Assembly (NCBI GenBank): GCA_013399895.1
Contig: VXBA01001642.1
Coordinates: 763,337 to 827,336, forward strand
Direction of reading: 5' to 3'
Source: Serilophus lunatus
Taxonomy: Eukaryota; Chordata; Aves; Passeriformes; Eurylaimidae
DNA length: 64,000 bases
Within the stretch, counting starts at the first letter, position 1. Every line of letters starts with the position of its first letter. Below the pieces are notes generated by a model, which had not been told where the DNA came from, did not search any database, and saw nothing but the letters and a program-made list of their open reading frames with translations. The translations under genes and the position numbers were made by a program. Below, in pieces: positions 60,935 to 64,000 of this stretch.

Positions 60935-63900
60935 AAATAATATTTAGATTATTTGGGATTTAAATTTTTTTATTTTTTATTCTACAGTGTAATGCTGAAT
61001 CAAGTTGGTATCTGAATGAAGAGTCAGAATTGAGATTTTTTAAAAGACAAATCTTAACGAGAAGTTCATCCTGTGAACTGCAGACATGTGCTTTGTAAGT
61101 CCTGTATTCCTTTTCCAGTGGTGTTTTTCCTCTGAATAACGTAGGCAGTGTTTTTCTAAGAGAAACTTGTCCTCTTATGCCATGAAACAGATACAACAGT
61201 TGCAAGCAGTGGCATTTCAGGTTTTCTCACACTAGCCAGTGTGCTTTCCCTTTGCCAGCTTTGACTCCTTGGCTTAGAGGAGAGTTTACAGCCTGTGCCT
61301 TTTGTCCAGGTCATCAATGATTCGTGCCTGGTGTCTGTCCCTTGGTGTCAGATCATTTGTGAGAGCTCAACTTGAAGCTCTCTCTGTAGTTCAGCAGTAA
61401 TTATTTGGAGATGCTGAATTTTCACTGCTAAAGAAATGTCTGTCTGACCACAGAAATAGTCCATATAAATGAATTAACAGTGATTTTTTTTTCTCTGTAG
61501 CTGTCAGGCAGCACGCATGACTTTCCTGTTTCACCTCAAAGTGGACTAAATTTCTAACTTTATTATCTAATTAAAGCACTGGTCATTGCAATGGAAAACT
61601 ATTGTTGCTTGGTTTTCCATTGTTGGTTGCTCTGGGGACAGATACCTCTATCCAAACCAGTTCGTTTTAAAAAATTTTTTAAATGTATGCTGCTGTATGG
61701 AGCAACCCTGCCAGGTATTCTCTCTTTTGCCTAGAGCTATTCATCAGCTGACTTCCTCTTCTACTTCTTCTTGACTCCCTCTTTCCTATCCAGCACAGGG
61801 AGGAAACACATATGTGCATGTGAACACCGAACCACTTCCTTCCCTTCTCTTCCTCATTTTGTCCATTTCCTTCAAGCCAAGTTTATCCTTTAGTTGCTAA
61901 GGGCTTCTCTCAAGGAAGTTTATCCTGCAGGGGAAAAAAAAAAAGAAAGGAAGAGAGGTGAAGGACTGTGTGTCGGCTCATCCATTAGGTGACCAAGATG
62001 AGGCATGCCAGCAGCTTTCCTAGCAGAGTCCTGCTGGTGCCACTACTGTTTCCAACCTGAAACTCCCATGTGCTTCCTTATATTTCAGGGCCACTTGAGG
62101 CTGTGTAAGATGTGGTAACAACAGAGACGGATTTTGTAAGGATTCTTTCAGTGTCCATTTAAAGGGAAGAAAAGAAAGAGGTTGTGCTTTTCCAATCCTT
62201 TCACAGGGTGAGTGTTGCAATAGCAGGCTCTGCAGAAAAGCAAAGAGGGATGAAGTAGAAGACATGTGGGGAAAATGAAAACAGACTGTCAGGCTGAAGG
62301 CATTTCATTGTCTCTCTAGAGGAGAGTGCTCCCTGCCCACAAGTTCCACTTGAGCAAGGAAGAGTATTTTTGGGACATGTCTATCCACTGTCCTTCTTTC
62401 AGGGATGATGCATTTCGGTTGCAGTCAGCCTAAACTGGATCTGAGCTAAGAAACTGCAGGAGTTAGTGGTTTCCTTGATTGCGTAGGCTCGGCTGGAGGA
62501 AGGAGTTCTGGCTGAAACACAGGTGTGCGCAGCGACGTCTGCTCTTTCACTTGAGTAATAAATCTATTATTTTACTTTTATACTGCTCCACAGAGAATTC
62601 TGGTTTTGGTCCAGCGTGCTCTGGGATCTGTTCAGCCTCATTTCTCATTGCTCTGAGCTGATGCCGCCAGCAGAAGTGTAAATTGCAATGGTGCTTCTGT
62701 GATGCAAAGGCCCAGCTCTCCACCATCTACTAATCATATCACCACCACAGCAGAGCGTATTTGACAGCCATCACCAAAGGAGTCCAGAGGAATGTTAGAA
62801 GTTTTTATTCCAGCTAGCTGAGATCTGTTGCATAGCTGTGTGTTTACAACCATCAGCGAAGGACCGTCTCGGAACCACTTAATATCATTGTGCACTTTAT
62901 GATCACTTTGTAATTATCCAGAGTCAAACCAATGATCTTGGTTTGATGTTTGATCAAACCAATGACCAAAGAACATAACCAAGAATAATTGTATGTCATT
63001 GTTCTTACTTATTTTAAAATTTTCTTAAAAATACACTTGAAATGTAAATGTATTTAACAAATACACTAAATGGTTAAATTTTATTCAATGCCAAGTAGGA
63101 AATTTATTATTTGTGCTTCTTTCAGACTGAAAATTACTCTTGACAAGCCCTGCTCTTATACTAGACAGTTTTAATTATGTGACATGTCTGTTTGTTATTT
63201 GACAGTCTGCTCATTTTGGACTCTAAACAAGCAGGGGGAAATTCACAGTTTATTGTTTATTGAACAATCCTTTCAGATTTTGCACAACCTTTCCAAAATT
63301 CTTTCGGTGTATAATGTGATTATATGCAGGCAGGTAAACCATACATGCTGTATTAGAATTAATTTTCCTACTTTTTTGATCACTGCTGAGGAACGGTGCT
63401 TGAAATTCCTCAGCATAATTTTCTGCAGAAATCTTTAAATACTAATAGTCTAATCAGAAAATATTAATAGTACTAATAATCCTTAATTGTGAAAGCTATT
63501 CTATATTTCTTATTCCACCAAGAAACGAAACTTGCAAGAAAACAAAACAGTGACTCATCTGCTGAAACTTACTTGCTTTGAAACAGACACAATCCATGTA
63601 TAATTGCTAACATTTGCTCCTCATATGAGTAAATTCACAGGTATGCCAGAGCTCTGTGAGAAGATTCCACTTGCCTTTCACCTTGTCTAGCCTCTTTAGT
63701 TAATGGATATGGAAGAGCTTTCCTGTATTACTAATGCAGCCACGCAATGTGTGCAGGAGATTGGGGACGTGTTTCCACCAGTTCAGCAGCTCTGTGTTGT
63801 TGGTCCTCTGCACTTATCACTAATCCATTCTTCTTAACAGTCATTATGAATACTGCTTCTAATGATGAATTTCTGGTATATGTGGAAATGTTCAGTAGTC

Positions 63901-64000
63901 AAGAACAGATTTCCTTTATAATTGCATCTACAGTTAATGACGCTTTGAGATATCATTTGGTTTCTGTCAGGTTTGATGTCTGACAAAATGTGACGAAACT
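60935..64000. other. Unique AT-rich non-coding DNA
   Basis: No gene or repeat family is recognised. A 10-bp perfect hairpin, TTGGTTTGAT / ATCAAACCAA at 62938-62962, overlaps a direct repeat of CAAACCAATGA. A poly-A run lies near 61934-61945. Frames of 60-84 codons are unremarkable. Confidence 0.55.

Overview
The window reads as an avian nuclear chromosome segment. It is AT-rich and has no protein-coding gene that I can recognise. The bird assignment rests on repeats: at least eight independent fragments of the CR1 non-LTR retrotransposon, most oriented minus, two plus, and two solo LTRs whose sequence I recognise as common avian endogenous-retrovirus LTR types. I see no SINE, tRNA, rRNA, CRISPR or operon-like organisation. 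Most open frames are short and behave as chance frames in AT-rich DNA or run through repeats; the longest (about 425-445 codons of Lys/Glu/Arg) are translations of a microsatellite.

Layout: 1-2.87 kb is unique AT-rich DNA with one coding-like but frame-broken stretch near 0.55-0.91 kb. 2.87-4.81 kb is a scrambled region: two blocks (a CR1-containing block and the block upstream of it) are repeated in reversed order, joined by single N characters, which points to an assembly artefact or two merged haplotypes. 6.76-8.04 kb is a CpG-rich island beginning with an LTR-like segment on the minus strand. 8.2-25.4 kb is a repeat-poor desert. 25.45-27.48 kb holds two CR1 fragments arranged tail to tail. 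33.21-34.24 kb is a solo LTR with a perfect 5-bp target-site duplication. 34.81-35.36, 38.73-38.87 and 42.49-42.91 kb are CR1 tails. 45.29-46.56 kb is a roughly 1.27-kb pyrimidine array made of two perfect sub-arrays. 56.20-56.75 kb is a second, older solo LTR. 58.76-59.34 and 60.66-60.93 kb are further CR1 copies. The rest is unique AT-rich sequence with small hairpins and short tandem repeats.

There is no gene network to describe. Regulatory potential that the sequence itself shows is limited to the LTR promoters (CCAAT and TATA-like boxes on the minus strand) and the CpG-rich island. I did not find a convincing new biological system. The most useful observations are the scrambled N-joined duplication with a possible 1,008-bp deletion allele, the compound mirror-repeat array, the CpG-rich LTR-like island, and a few weak exon candidates that transcript data would settle.
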